Shown here: positions 23,431 to 33,200 of the stretch, one piece after another | Layout of the letters: each line of letters opens with the position of its first letter | Numbering within the stretch: position 1 is the first letter of the stretch | Source of the DNA: JBGCEZ01 sp045106735 | GTDB taxonomy: Bacteria; Planctomycetota; Phycisphaerae; Phycisphaerales; SM1A02 | DNA length: 52,225 bases | Assembly (NCBI GenBank): GCA_045106735.1 | Contig: JBGCEZ010000080.1 | Coordinates: forward strand, 1-52,225 | Reading direction: 5' to 3' | Program-made: the position numbers and the translations under genes | Notes under the pieces: generated by a model | Told to the model about the DNA's origin: nothing | The model's database searches: none | The model's input: the letters and a program-made list of their open reading frames with translations, nothing else

Positions 23431-25955
23431 CAGCCACCTCCTTCGAGGTACGACCCGTTGATCATCTCGGCGGTCATCTTCCAAGGGATGCCGTCGGGAA
23501 GCAGCGCGTCGGGGTCATAGCGGAGCCGGATCTCGCCGTACTCGCCGGGCTCGGGAGCATTGCCCTCACTGTCACCGTCGATGGACGAGAAGTACCCGAT
23601 CGTGGTGTTGAACTTGTCGACGTTGATCGATCCCATCACGAGCAGCGGGCCCTCGTTCCGCACGGGGCGGTAGGTCATCAACAGAGTGCCGTCGATGTCC
23701 GCACGTCCACGGATGTCCATGACGCCAGCCACGATCGTGCCCTTGAGCTTGATACGCGGCGAGAAGGCGTCGAAGGAACCCGCGTCGACCGACCATCCCG
23801 GCAGCAGAATCGAGCTGCGGGCCAGTTGCGACAGATCGTCCGCGTCCATGGCCTCCAGGATCGGCTTCAACGTGGCGACATCGGGCTGCTCGGCGAGGTC
23901 CGAATCTTCGGGGTCGATGTAGAAACGCGTCGCCCCGGTGAACTGGGCCTTGTTGCGCCAGTGGGTGTACGTGTTGTCGTCGGGATCACCGCCGCCAATC
24001 CGGTTGCCCGAGACGGTGCCCAGGAACGTGCAGCTCTCGAAGCGAATGTTGTTCGAGAACAGGCGTGTGTTCTCGGTGACGATCCCGCCGGGAAGCTCCG
24101 TGGTCATGGCCGTGTACGGATTGCCCGGCTGACGGAACTTGCCGAGTTCCATTTCGTCGAACGTCCGGAGGCCATCGAGATTCTTGTCCGTCCAGAGGTA
24201 TGCACCGGTGTAGTTCCAGTGACCCTGCGTGTCTTCCGCGCTCACGGTCTCAATGAACGTGACGCCAACGAACGTGCAGTTGATGAACAGCCCGTTGTTG
24301 CCGCGCGGGATCCGGACGTTCGTGAACGTGTAGTTCTCGTAGACCGGACGGCGATAGTAGTCATACGCACCAGGCGACCCAAAGGGCACGCCTTCGAATT
24401 CATCGATGCCTGCCGGAGGGCTGCCGGGCGCGTAGTACGTGCCTCCGACCCCCTGCGTGGCCAGGATCGCCGGATCTTGCGGCGCGTCATTCAGATCGGG
24501 AACCGGTGAGTTCGGCACCTGGGCTTCGTACCAGGTGGCCGAGGCCGAGAACATGTTGGTGGCGATCTCCAGCATGTCGTCGGTCCCGGTCCCGAACTCG
24601 ATCGGCGTGACATCGTTGTCGGTCAGGATCGGTCCCTGAACTTCCGTCTGGTACGGCTCACCGTGGTACAGCTCCCAGTCCGACTCGAGGACGGCCAGGC
24701 GCACCTGTCCATCGACCTTGGCGTAGCGATCGAAGACGTCGATCACGCCATCGCTCCACCCAAAGAACTTGTCGGCATTGGTCTCCGGCGTCCCGTCGCC
24801 GTTGCGATCGGGAATGGCCAGGTCGATCAGCGTCATGAGCTGCGTGTCGTCCGCGGCGCCATCGCCGTACTCCACGTCCAGCGTGCCAAGACCGGCGGCC
24901 ACGGCCAGGGCCTGGTCGTAGACGACGCGCCCATCAAGATCTTCGTCGTACCAGGCCAGGAACAGATCAAAGTCGTCGACGTATTCGTTGCCGTCGTAGT
25001 CGACCAGATCCGACTCCAGCGCGAGTCCGGCCGCTTCGGTCGCCTGCCCGGGACGCAGCCGGTTGTCGCCGTCGACGTCGTAGTCGGCCACGGTGTCAAA
25101 GAAGACATCGAGCAGATCGTCAAGATCTGCGTTGAGGTCGTAGAAGTCGCTGCGCAGGACGATCGGGTCGCCATTGGGCAGATCCAATTCGTCCGGGTTC
25201 GGATCGTTGTCGTCCGTGACGCCGTACCGGCTTCCGATCGGGCCAAGAACCATGACGTTCTTGCCAATCATGATTCGGTTCGGACTCACCGCGGCGAACT
25301 TGATCTTCTTGGTCAGGGCGAAGTCGACCGACACCTCGCGGGAGATGTCGCCATCAACCCCGATTGATGTAATGCGCACGGCGGGCCGGTCAGCCAGCAC
25401 TTCGTAGCGCAGCCGGAAGTACGGATCATCGGCCGACAGACCGAGGGCGATCGGCTTGCAGATGAGGACGCCGGTGGTCGTGTTCTGACTCGGCAGCGAG
25501 CTGTCGCCAGAGTCCACGTTGAACCAGTGCGTGTCCACTTCATCGTGGAGGAAGAACAAGGCCTGCATCAGCCCGCTCGGCTCGGTGGTCTCGGCGTACC
25601 CCTCCGGCGGAAGGACTTCGTAGTCATCCGAACTCAGGCTGCCGACCCAGAGATCCTGGGCGAAGTCCACATCGATCACGCCTTCGGTCACCACGAATCG
25701 CTGGATTTCCGACGCGAGCCGCCGCGAACCAAAGACCAAACCGGTTTCCGCCGCACTCATGGCCTTGGAAACCTTCAGCGACGAGTCTGCGGTGCGCAGA
25801 TTGGACTGCGCCACCACGGCCATCGCCGCGGCCAGAGAACCGAAGAGCACCAGATACATCATGGCCAACACCGAAGACACGCCACGCCGTCGCGCACGCC
25901 TTCGAGTCCGAGCCAGCTTTGCCGCCGGCCATACCAATCGTTCGCCCATCATCAT
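23430..25955 (-). CDS. PilX-like pilus protein with EF-hand/dockerin-like calcium loops
   Basis: An 841-aa protein with a basic N-terminus (RTRRRARRRG) and one membrane helix at about 26-49 (SSVLAMMYLVLFGSLAAAMAVVAQSNL). The following SAAETGL is typical of PilX-like planctomycete pilus proteins. Residues 291-395 hold four Asp-rich loops of EF-hand type (DVDGDNRL, DYDGNEYVDDFD, DEDLDGRV, DRNGDGTP). The rest is probably beta-rich (repeated NCTFVGV, ESCTFLGT strands, parallel-helix style). Three ATG codons lie at 25955, 25952 and 25949; AAGGA stands 7 nt before the first. Far longer than a classical PilX (about 170 aa). It overlaps the pilW-like gene by one base. Confidence 0.75.
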   Translation of the reverse strand: MMMGERLVWPAAKLARTRRRARRRGVSSVLAMMYLVLFGSLAAAMAVVAQSNLRTADSSLKVSKAMSAAETGLVFGSRRLASEIQRFVVTEGVIDVDFAQDLWVGSLSSDDYEVLPPEGYAETTEPSGLMQALFFLHDEVDTHWFNVDSGDSSLPSQNTTTGVLICKPIALGLSADDPYFRLRYEVLADRPAVRITSIGVDGDISREVSVDFALTKKIKFAAVSPNRIMIGKNVMVLGPIGSRYGVTDDNDPNPDELDLPNGDPIVLRSDFYDLNADLDDLLDVFFDTVADYDVDGDNRLRPGQATEAAGLALESDLVDYDGNEYVDDFDLFLAWYDEDLDGRVVYDQALAVAAGLGTLDVEYGDGAADDTQLMTLIDLAIPDRNGDGTPETNADKFFGWSDGVIDVFDRYAKVDGQVRLAVLESDWELYHGEPYQTEVQGPILTDNDVTPIEFGTGTDDMLEIATNMFSASATWYEAQVPNSPVPDLNDAPQDPAILATQGVGGTYYAPGSPPAGIDEFEGVPFGSPGAYDYYRRPVYENYTFTNVRIPRGNNGLFINCTFVGVTFIETVSAEDTQGHWNYTGAYLWTDKNLDGLRTFDEMELGKFRQPGNPYTAMTTELPGGIVTENTRLFSNNIRFESCTFLGTVSGNRIGGGDPDDNTYTHWRNKAQFTGATRFYIDPEDSDLAEQPDVATLKPILEAMDADDLSQLARSSILLPGWSVDAGSFDAFSPRIKLKGTIVAGVMDIRGRADIDGTLLMTYRPVRNEGPLLVMGSINVDKFNTTIGYFSSIDGDSEGNAPEPGEYGEIRLRYDPDALLPDGIPWKMTAEMINGSYLEGGG

Positions 25956-26077
25956 CAGGCTTTCCTTCCGCCTCCGGCCGGGCCGCGACCCATCGCCGCG
26001 TCCACTTCGAATTCCATTGAGCATGACCGATCGCGACCCCCTTGCCGCCGACTCGTTCACCTCGACGCCGCCATCGC

Positions 26078-26641
26078 CTACTCGGGCGCGACCCACTGCA
26101 CGGTGGTCATGATCTGTTCTGAGTCATCGTTCGGACCCTGGTACGTCACCGTGACCCGGATCACCATCATGTTGGTCGCACCGTCCGTCTGCTCACCCGG
26201 ACCTTCGGCGATGTTGGTACCGCTGACGTTGAACACCTGGATCACCTGCGCCCACCCATCCATGTTCGGAATGATGCGACGCTGGGCGTCGACCGGGCCG
26301 TTGCCCAGCTCGGCTGAGAAGATCGTTCCCGATCCGTCGCCATCGAAATCATCCAGGTCGTCGTAGTCATCGAAGTCGAGTTCCGACGTTTCGGGACCCC
26401 AGTTCTCCGCGCCGGTGACGGGGTCACGCTGCGGCAAATTGAGGGCCAGTTCACGAATCTCGTTGCCGAGTCGTTCAGCGACGGATGCTCGATTGGACCA
26501 AGCGTTCTGACGCAAGAACGACGTCTGCGCCGTCACCATGGCCAGCACACCAACGCCCACAATGACCGTGGCCAAGGCGGTTTCAATCAAGGTGAAGGCG
26601 CGTCGGGCCGGCCTTCGGCTGCGCACGGTTCGTTGATTCAT
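26078..26641 (-). CDS. PilV-like minor pilin (type IV pseudopilin)
   Basis: A 187-aa prepilin. The leader MNQRTVRSRRPARRA precedes FTLIETALATVIVGVGVLAM, a standard methylation and cleavage motif except that the residue before Phe is Ala rather than Gly. The soluble part contains an acidic DFDDYDDLDDFDGDGSG stretch that could bind calcium. The start is set at ATG 26641 by the leader length; a few upstream in-frame ATGs exist (the frame reaches 26722) and the Shine-Dalgarno is weak. It lies 149 nt after pilC and 122 nt before the pilX-like gene. Confidence 0.8.
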   Translation of the reverse strand: MNQRTVRSRRPARRAFTLIETALATVIVGVGVLAMVTAQTSFLRQNAWSNRASVAERLGNEIRELALNLPQRDPVTGAENWGPETSELDFDDYDDLDDFDGDGSGTIFSAELGNGPVDAQRRIIPNMDGWAQVIQVFNVSGTNIAEGPGEQTDGATNMMVIRVTVTYQGPNDDSEQIMTTVQWVAPE

Positions 26642-26790
26642 GTCCCAGTTCCCCAAACGCCTCACACCGTTCATTCCGTCATCCATGCAGCGAGGGGCAA
26701 CGCCTCGCGTCACCCCACGCATGCGTGGCCAAACTTGTCCCGGACCGTCGCCACCCCCTCGGCGCGACGGCCCGGCCCCGTCCGTGCGGA

Positions 26791-28017
26791 CTACTGCACC
26801 ATCGAGCTCATCTTGAAGATCGGCAGGATGATGGCCATGGCGATGAAGCCGACGATCGATCCCATGAGCACGATCATGATCGGCTCGATCATGCTGGTGA
26901 CGGTCTTGATCGCGTCACGCAACGTCTTCTGGTAGTAGGTCGAAATCTCTTCGAGCACTTCGCCGAGACGACCCGACTCTTCGCCCGCACTGATCATTTG
27001 GATCACCGACTTGGGCAAGAGGGTGGACTTGTTCAGCGTCGAGACGACCTTCTTACCTTGCTTGACGGACGCATAGACATTGCGCCACATCTTCTTGAAG
27101 AGCAGATTGCCGGAGATGTCGCCGGTGATGGCGATCGTGTCCAGCATCGGCACACCGGCGTTCAGCAGCTCACCCATGGTGTGCAGGGAACGACTGACGT
27201 ACAGGGCGCGGAACATCCGACTGAACAGCGGAATCTTGAGCTTGGCTTTGTCGAACCAAAGCAATCCGAGCTCGGTCTTCAGGAAGAAGAACCCCATGAC
27301 GCCCAGTGCGATCACCCCGAGGATGATGGCCCACCAGTAGATCATCAGGAAGTCCGAGGCCCCGAGCAAGAAGAGCGTGGGCCAGGGCAGGACGGATTCC
27401 TTGCCCGCGAACACGTTCTCAAAGCGCGGCAACACGAACGTCAGCAGGAACACCGTGACGCCAATGGCCATGGTGGCGATGACGCCCGGATAGATGCTGG
27501 CCCCGAGGACCATCTTGCGCGTCTCGAGCTGCTGCGAGATGTACGCGGCGATGCGGTCGAGCATCGTGGCGAACGAACCGGCCATCTCCGACGCCCGGAC
27601 CATGTTCACGTACAGCGGACCGAACAGCTTGGGATACCGAGCGATGGCTTCGGAGAACTGCTTGCCGGACTCGACGTCCGTCTTCACCTGCATCAAGATC
27701 TTGCGGAACTTCGGGTTCTGCGTCTGATCCGCAATACCGTCGAGGGCCGCACGGATGCTGATGCCCGCGCGGATCATCACCGCCAACTGCGTGGTGAAGT
27801 CGAGAATGTCCTTCTGGGACGGTCCCGACGAGTAGTTCAGTGCGGCCGACAGCTTCTTGCCGACCTCGCTGATCGCCTTCTGATTGGCGCCGATCTGCAG
27901 GACGTGGTGGCCCTGACTGCGCAGCATGGCTGCGGCGGCGTTCGCACTGTCGGCGACGATGGTCCCACCTTGGACCTGGCCGGACGACAGTCGTGCTTGA
28001 TAACGATACTCGGGCAT
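26791..28017 (-). CDS. pilC: Type II secretion / type IV pilus platform protein (PilC/GspF)
   Basis: A 408-aa inner-membrane protein that forms the platform on which pilin is assembled. Two T2SSF domains are seen. The first is at about 65-190 (FTTQLAVMIRAGISI, ... ASEMAG) followed by a helix at 210-230, the second from about 270 (FSRMFRALYVSRSLHTMGELLNAGVPML, ... ISAGEESGRLGEVL). Three hydrophobic helices are present, the last at the C-terminus (IMIVLMGSIVGFIAMAIILPIF). MPEYRYQAR is a classical PilC/GspF start. GGAGG precedes ATG 28017. It lies 37 nt after pilT. Confidence 0.93.
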   Translation of the reverse strand: MPEYRYQARLSSGQVQGGTIVADSANAAAAMLRSQGHHVLQIGANQKAISEVGKKLSAALNYSSGPSQKDILDFTTQLAVMIRAGISIRAALDGIADQTQNPKFRKILMQVKTDVESGKQFSEAIARYPKLFGPLYVNMVRASEMAGSFATMLDRIAAYISQQLETRKMVLGASIYPGVIATMAIGVTVFLLTFVLPRFENVFAGKESVLPWPTLFLLGASDFLMIYWWAIILGVIALGVMGFFFLKTELGLLWFDKAKLKIPLFSRMFRALYVSRSLHTMGELLNAGVPMLDTIAITGDISGNLLFKKMWRNVYASVKQGKKVVSTLNKSTLLPKSVIQMISAGEESGRLGEVLEEISTYYQKTLRDAIKTVTSMIEPIMIVLMGSIVGFIAMAIILPIFKMSSMVQ

Positions 28018-28054
28018 TCGTTTCCTCCCCCGTGGCGAGACGCCGGACTCCGGT

Positions 28055-29110
<1,056 letters not shown>

Positions 29111-29509
29111 GACGAGGCTTCTCCGCCGGCCGCCGGAAGCGGGGCCGGATGTCAATGTTCGATCCATCGACCGGAAGCACGGGTCCGATTGACCGGGAGG
29201 AACGGATGGACGCGGGAACCTGCACAAGAAGTCCGTCCCGGGGGAGCGTGCCGCTCGTCCGGTTTGGGGTACTCGGCCGGACTGGGCAGAATGTGGCCGC
29301 GCCGGATCGGGGCCGACGCGGACGGACCGCACCGCGGTGCGCACGGATCGCGCCGCCATCGTCCGAGAAGTGAGGGCGCTGCTCGCGCGCGGCGATCGGC
29401 CGCGCGGAACGCAGCCAAACATCAATGGAACAGAAACAACCGTCGCGCCGCGTTCGCGTCGTTCGGCAGCGCGCAGGGCCCGCGCACTTGTCGCGCGGTC
29501 AAGACGCGG
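29111..29509. other. Upstream region of the pilus cluster
   Basis: 399 bases between pilT and the LEA-like gene, both on the minus strand. A TTGACA matches at 29155-29150 on the minus strand, but no TA-type -10 box lies 16-18 nt beyond it. An AT-richer patch at about 29408-29440 is the other candidate promoter area. No gene was recognised. Confidence 0.5.
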
Positions 29510-30094
29510 TCAGGACGCGGGCGCGGCCGGCGGCGGAGGCAGCATCACGGTGCCGCGGCCGCGGACCCCGACCTTCGGCTGGACGATGCCCGCGTCGAGC
29601 AGCATCTCCGGCAGCGGCCCGGGCGAGACGTACAGCAACTGGCCGTCAATCCGCCACGGCACTTCGGTATCGCCACCGGCCCCGGTCACCGACGCCCAGA
29701 TCTCGCGGCGAAGAATCACCGGAATGCGGACCATCGCGTCGCCCCCGGGAGCGAGGGTGGCTTCCGCCGCCCGCTGCCCGCGCCACGACCGATCGCCCAC
29801 GCTGACGGTGTATTGAAGGGTCCGGAGCTCGTACGCCGCCTCGCGATCCGCATTTTCGAGCCGCGCGGTCACGTCGAAGCGGATGGCGTCAACGGAGGCA
29901 TCGGTCACCTCGGCTGCCCCCAGGCTCACCGTGGGGCTGGTCAGGGCCGAACACCCACCTCCCGTGAGCCCGCCCACGGCCAGGAAGGCGATTCCGGCAA
30001 GAAACCGGCCTCCGATCCGAGAGGAACCCGGAACCCGGGTGGGGGGGCGCCGATAAAGTTCTGTGGTTGCCGATGCTGGGGCGGTCTGGGCCAT
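29510..30094 (-). CDS. LEA14-like (water-stress/hypersensitive-response fold) exported protein
   Basis: A 194-aa protein with an N-terminal hydrophobic segment at about 28-47 (FLAGIAFLAVGGLTGGGCSAL). The Cys may be lipidated, but the residue at -3 is Gly rather than Leu, so the lipobox is poor. The domain that follows (FDVTARLENADREAAYELRTLQYTVSVGDRSW, ... ATLAPGGDAMVRIPV) matches the LEA type 2 / WHy beta-sandwich pattern. A Pro/Ala tail ends the protein. Its role in bacteria is unclear. Start ATG 30094 has no strong Shine-Dalgarno. Divergent from the PQQ-propeller gene. Confidence 0.75.
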   Translation of the reverse strand: MAQTAPASATTELYRRPPTRVPGSSRIGGRFLAGIAFLAVGGLTGGGCSALTSPTVSLGAAEVTDASVDAIRFDVTARLENADREAAYELRTLQYTVSVGDRSWRGQRAAEATLAPGGDAMVRIPVILRREIWASVTGAGGDTEVPWRIDGQLLYVSPGPLPEMLLDAGIVQPKVGVRGRGTVMLPPPPAAPAS

Positions 30095-30253
30095 CGCGGC
30101 ACCGTACCACCGCCCCTCGGCGCCGTCGAGACGGCCCCCGCCTTCCGGGGGCACTCGGTCATGTCCGGTGGCGTCGCCCACCGGCCGAAGCCGCTCCTCG
30201 CGACGACTTCGCCCGAGACCCGAGCCACCCGGCAGCACCCAGGAGCCCGCCCC

Positions 30254-33200
30254 ATGCCGCTGCGTCCCGCCGCCCCCCGCCTCGCTGGCCGTGCTGGCGA
30301 TGCTGGCCATGCCGGCCGTGCCGGACATCCCGGCCCTGCCGCCCCCCCGGCGTCCTCCTTCGCCCGAACCCTGACCCTCGCGGTCGGTATCGGAGCCGCG
30401 GCGATCCTTGGCCCCGCCCGCGTCGCCCCGGCCCAAGCGATGGACACCGCGGTCTACGTCGACGCCTCACCCCGGGCCGGCGACTTGGTCCTGCGGGCCA
30501 TCGAGCAGTCCGAAGAGAACGCCGGCGAGTCGCTGCGGCTCATCCAGGAATTGCTCGACGAATCCGGCGACCGGCTGGTCCCGATCGATGGGCGATCGGC
30601 CGACCACTTCGTCGAGGCCCGGACGCGCTGCCTGAATCTGCTCCGGCGCCGGCCCGAGCTGCTCGAACGGCACCGCTTGATCGAACAGGACGCGGCGGCC
30701 GAACTGCTGGCTGCGGGCGACCTGCGCCGACTGGTCGCCACGCGGTCGCTGACCACCGCCGGGCTCGAGGCCCTCATGCGACTCGGGCAGCAGGCCTGGG
30801 AGTCGGCCCGCTTTGACGAGGCCATCGACCACCTGCAGGAAGCCATTGACCACCCGGACGCCACGCCGCGCACCCAGGCGGCGGCCTGGTCGATGCTCGG
30901 CTCGAGCGCCCACTTTGCCCGGGGCCGGCGCTGGACCAGTGCCGACGCTGGGGCTGGCTACGTGCAGGATCTGGAGGCCGCGCGGGCGGCCCTGGCCGGA
31001 CTTGGACGCGACGGACGCAACGCCCTCGGACAGGTCGAGGCGTTGATCGCCGACGACCCCGGCGCCGACGTGCAGCGCGGTGTCGGCCCGTTCGACCAGC
31101 CCGGCTTGGACGGGATCGAAGATGAACCCGGCGAGACCATTTGGATCGCCACGCCGACCCTCGGCGACGCCCGCGGCAGCATGCGTGGCCCGGTCGCTCC
31201 CAACCCCGATGCTCCGGCCCTAGCCCTGCTCACCGAGGACCACGTGTACGTCCATACGGGGACGTCGATCGACGCCCTCGACCGGTTCACCGGCGCGAGT
31301 GTCTGGCGGTCGCCGCACTTCTGGGAACGCGACCGGCAGTACGACGCGGCCGACGGCATCGGGCTGCGCGGCATGGCCGTCGATGGCGATGCGCTGGTCG
31401 CGATCACCGGCAGCGCGTCGACCCAACGGGCGAGCATCAGTTCAACCGCCCGCCTGGTGTGCTTGGACGTGCAGAGCGGCAACCGCCGGTGGCGAACCGG
31501 TCTGAACCGCATCGGCGGCGACGTGGAATACGAGGGACTCTTCCCCCACGGGCAGCCGTGGATCGCCGACGGCCGGGTCTTCAGCATGGCCCGCAAACTC
31601 TCAGGCGAGAAGGTCCTGAGCAGCTACATCGTCGCCCTCGACTTGGACACCGGCCGGCTCGAGTGGATCCGGCACCTGGCGTCCATCGGCACGCGGGTGC
31701 CCGTCACGCGGCCAGCCTCCACCCTGGCCTACGAACGCGGCCGGCTGTACGCCGCGACGAGCGTTGGCGCGATGGCCTGCGTGGACGCCCCGACCGGACG
31801 CATCCACTGGCTCGTCCGCACGCCGGTGCCGCCGGACCTCGGGATCCCGGCGCGGTCGTTCGACATCCCGGGACCGCTGCTGACCGGCGACCGCGTCATC
31901 GGCATCCGGGCTGACCGACGTGCCGTCGACATCCGCGATCGGGCGTCCGGCCGGCTGCGCCGCGAACTGCCCCTGGGCCCAGCGACGGTGCTCGGCGAAC
32001 CGGCCTACCTCTTGACCGATGGATCGCGACTCTTCTCCGTGAGTTCGTCCGTCCGCTGCATCGAGATCGATCGGCCCGACGGCATCATCTGGGAAGCGCC
32101 GCGCCCGCCGCTGCCGGAGGGCGAAGATCCCAACGCCCCCATGACCATGCCGGCCCGCGGGCTGAACTTCGATGGCGACCGGCCCGATCCGGCCCGCGAC
32201 CTGCCGATCCGCCCCTTCGAAGGCCGCCCGGTGGCCGAGCTGACCCGCGACTTGGGCATCGGCCCGGAGTCCGATGAGGACGTCACTGGCCGCGTGCTGG
32301 TGGCCGGCGCCGGACTGCTGATCCCCACGCCCGTCGGCGTGCGGCTGATCGACCGCGAGACCGGGCAGGAGCTTGAGCGCCTGGACCTCGGTGAGAGCGG
32401 CACGCCCTCGGCCGCCGGCCAGCAGATCGTCCTGGCCCGGGCGGGCGAAGTCCGTTCGTGGATGTCGCTGGATCTGGCCGAGCGGCAGCTTCGCCAGCGC
32501 ATCGTCGGCCTGCCCGATGCCCTGGAGCCGAGATTGCGTCTGCTGCAACTCGCCCTGCGCATGGGCCGCCTGGATCTGGTGATCGAAGCCGCGCGATTTT
32601 CGCTGACCGCGGTCAACGCGCCGTCCGACGAAGCATCGCGGGCCGCCGGCCGCCGTCAGCTCTTCGAACTCCTGACTTCGGAAGACATTGGTCGCTTGCT
32701 CGGATCGGACGCCGACGCCGAGGCGTTCTTCCCCCTGCTGGCGGCGGTGGCCACGAGCGATGACGAACGGGTCCAAGCGATCTTCATTGAGGGCGACTGG
32801 TGGGCCGGCCGCAACGCGGACCGGGCGATTGATGTGTGGCGCCGAACGATCCTTGGCGGTTCGGCCATGGCCGCGCGGAATGCGGCGGCCCTCGGACTGC
32901 AGGACATCCCGGCCGATGTGCTGGCGTTGACCGGACGCGTGGAGAACGAGCGCATGCGTCCGGCCGGAGCCTGGGCCATCGAGCGGATCGGCCGCACCCT
33001 GAACGACGACGCGAGCCCGAACGTGGCCGAAGCGCGGCGACGCTTTGAACGGCAGGCCCGGGAAGCACTCGCTCTGGTGCCAGCCGCCGACATCAACGGC
33101 GCCCTGGATGTGGCCCGCGGCTGGACCTTTTCCGCCGCCGGCCTGGCAGCGGCCCGCCGCGTGGCCACGCCCGATGTCAGCCCCGTCGCCCCGTTCGACG

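Noticed and set aside
29150..29155. TTGACA as a complete sigma-70 promoter of pilT
   Set aside because: No TA-rich -10 box lies 16-18 nt downstream on the minus strand, so it was not listed as a promoter.
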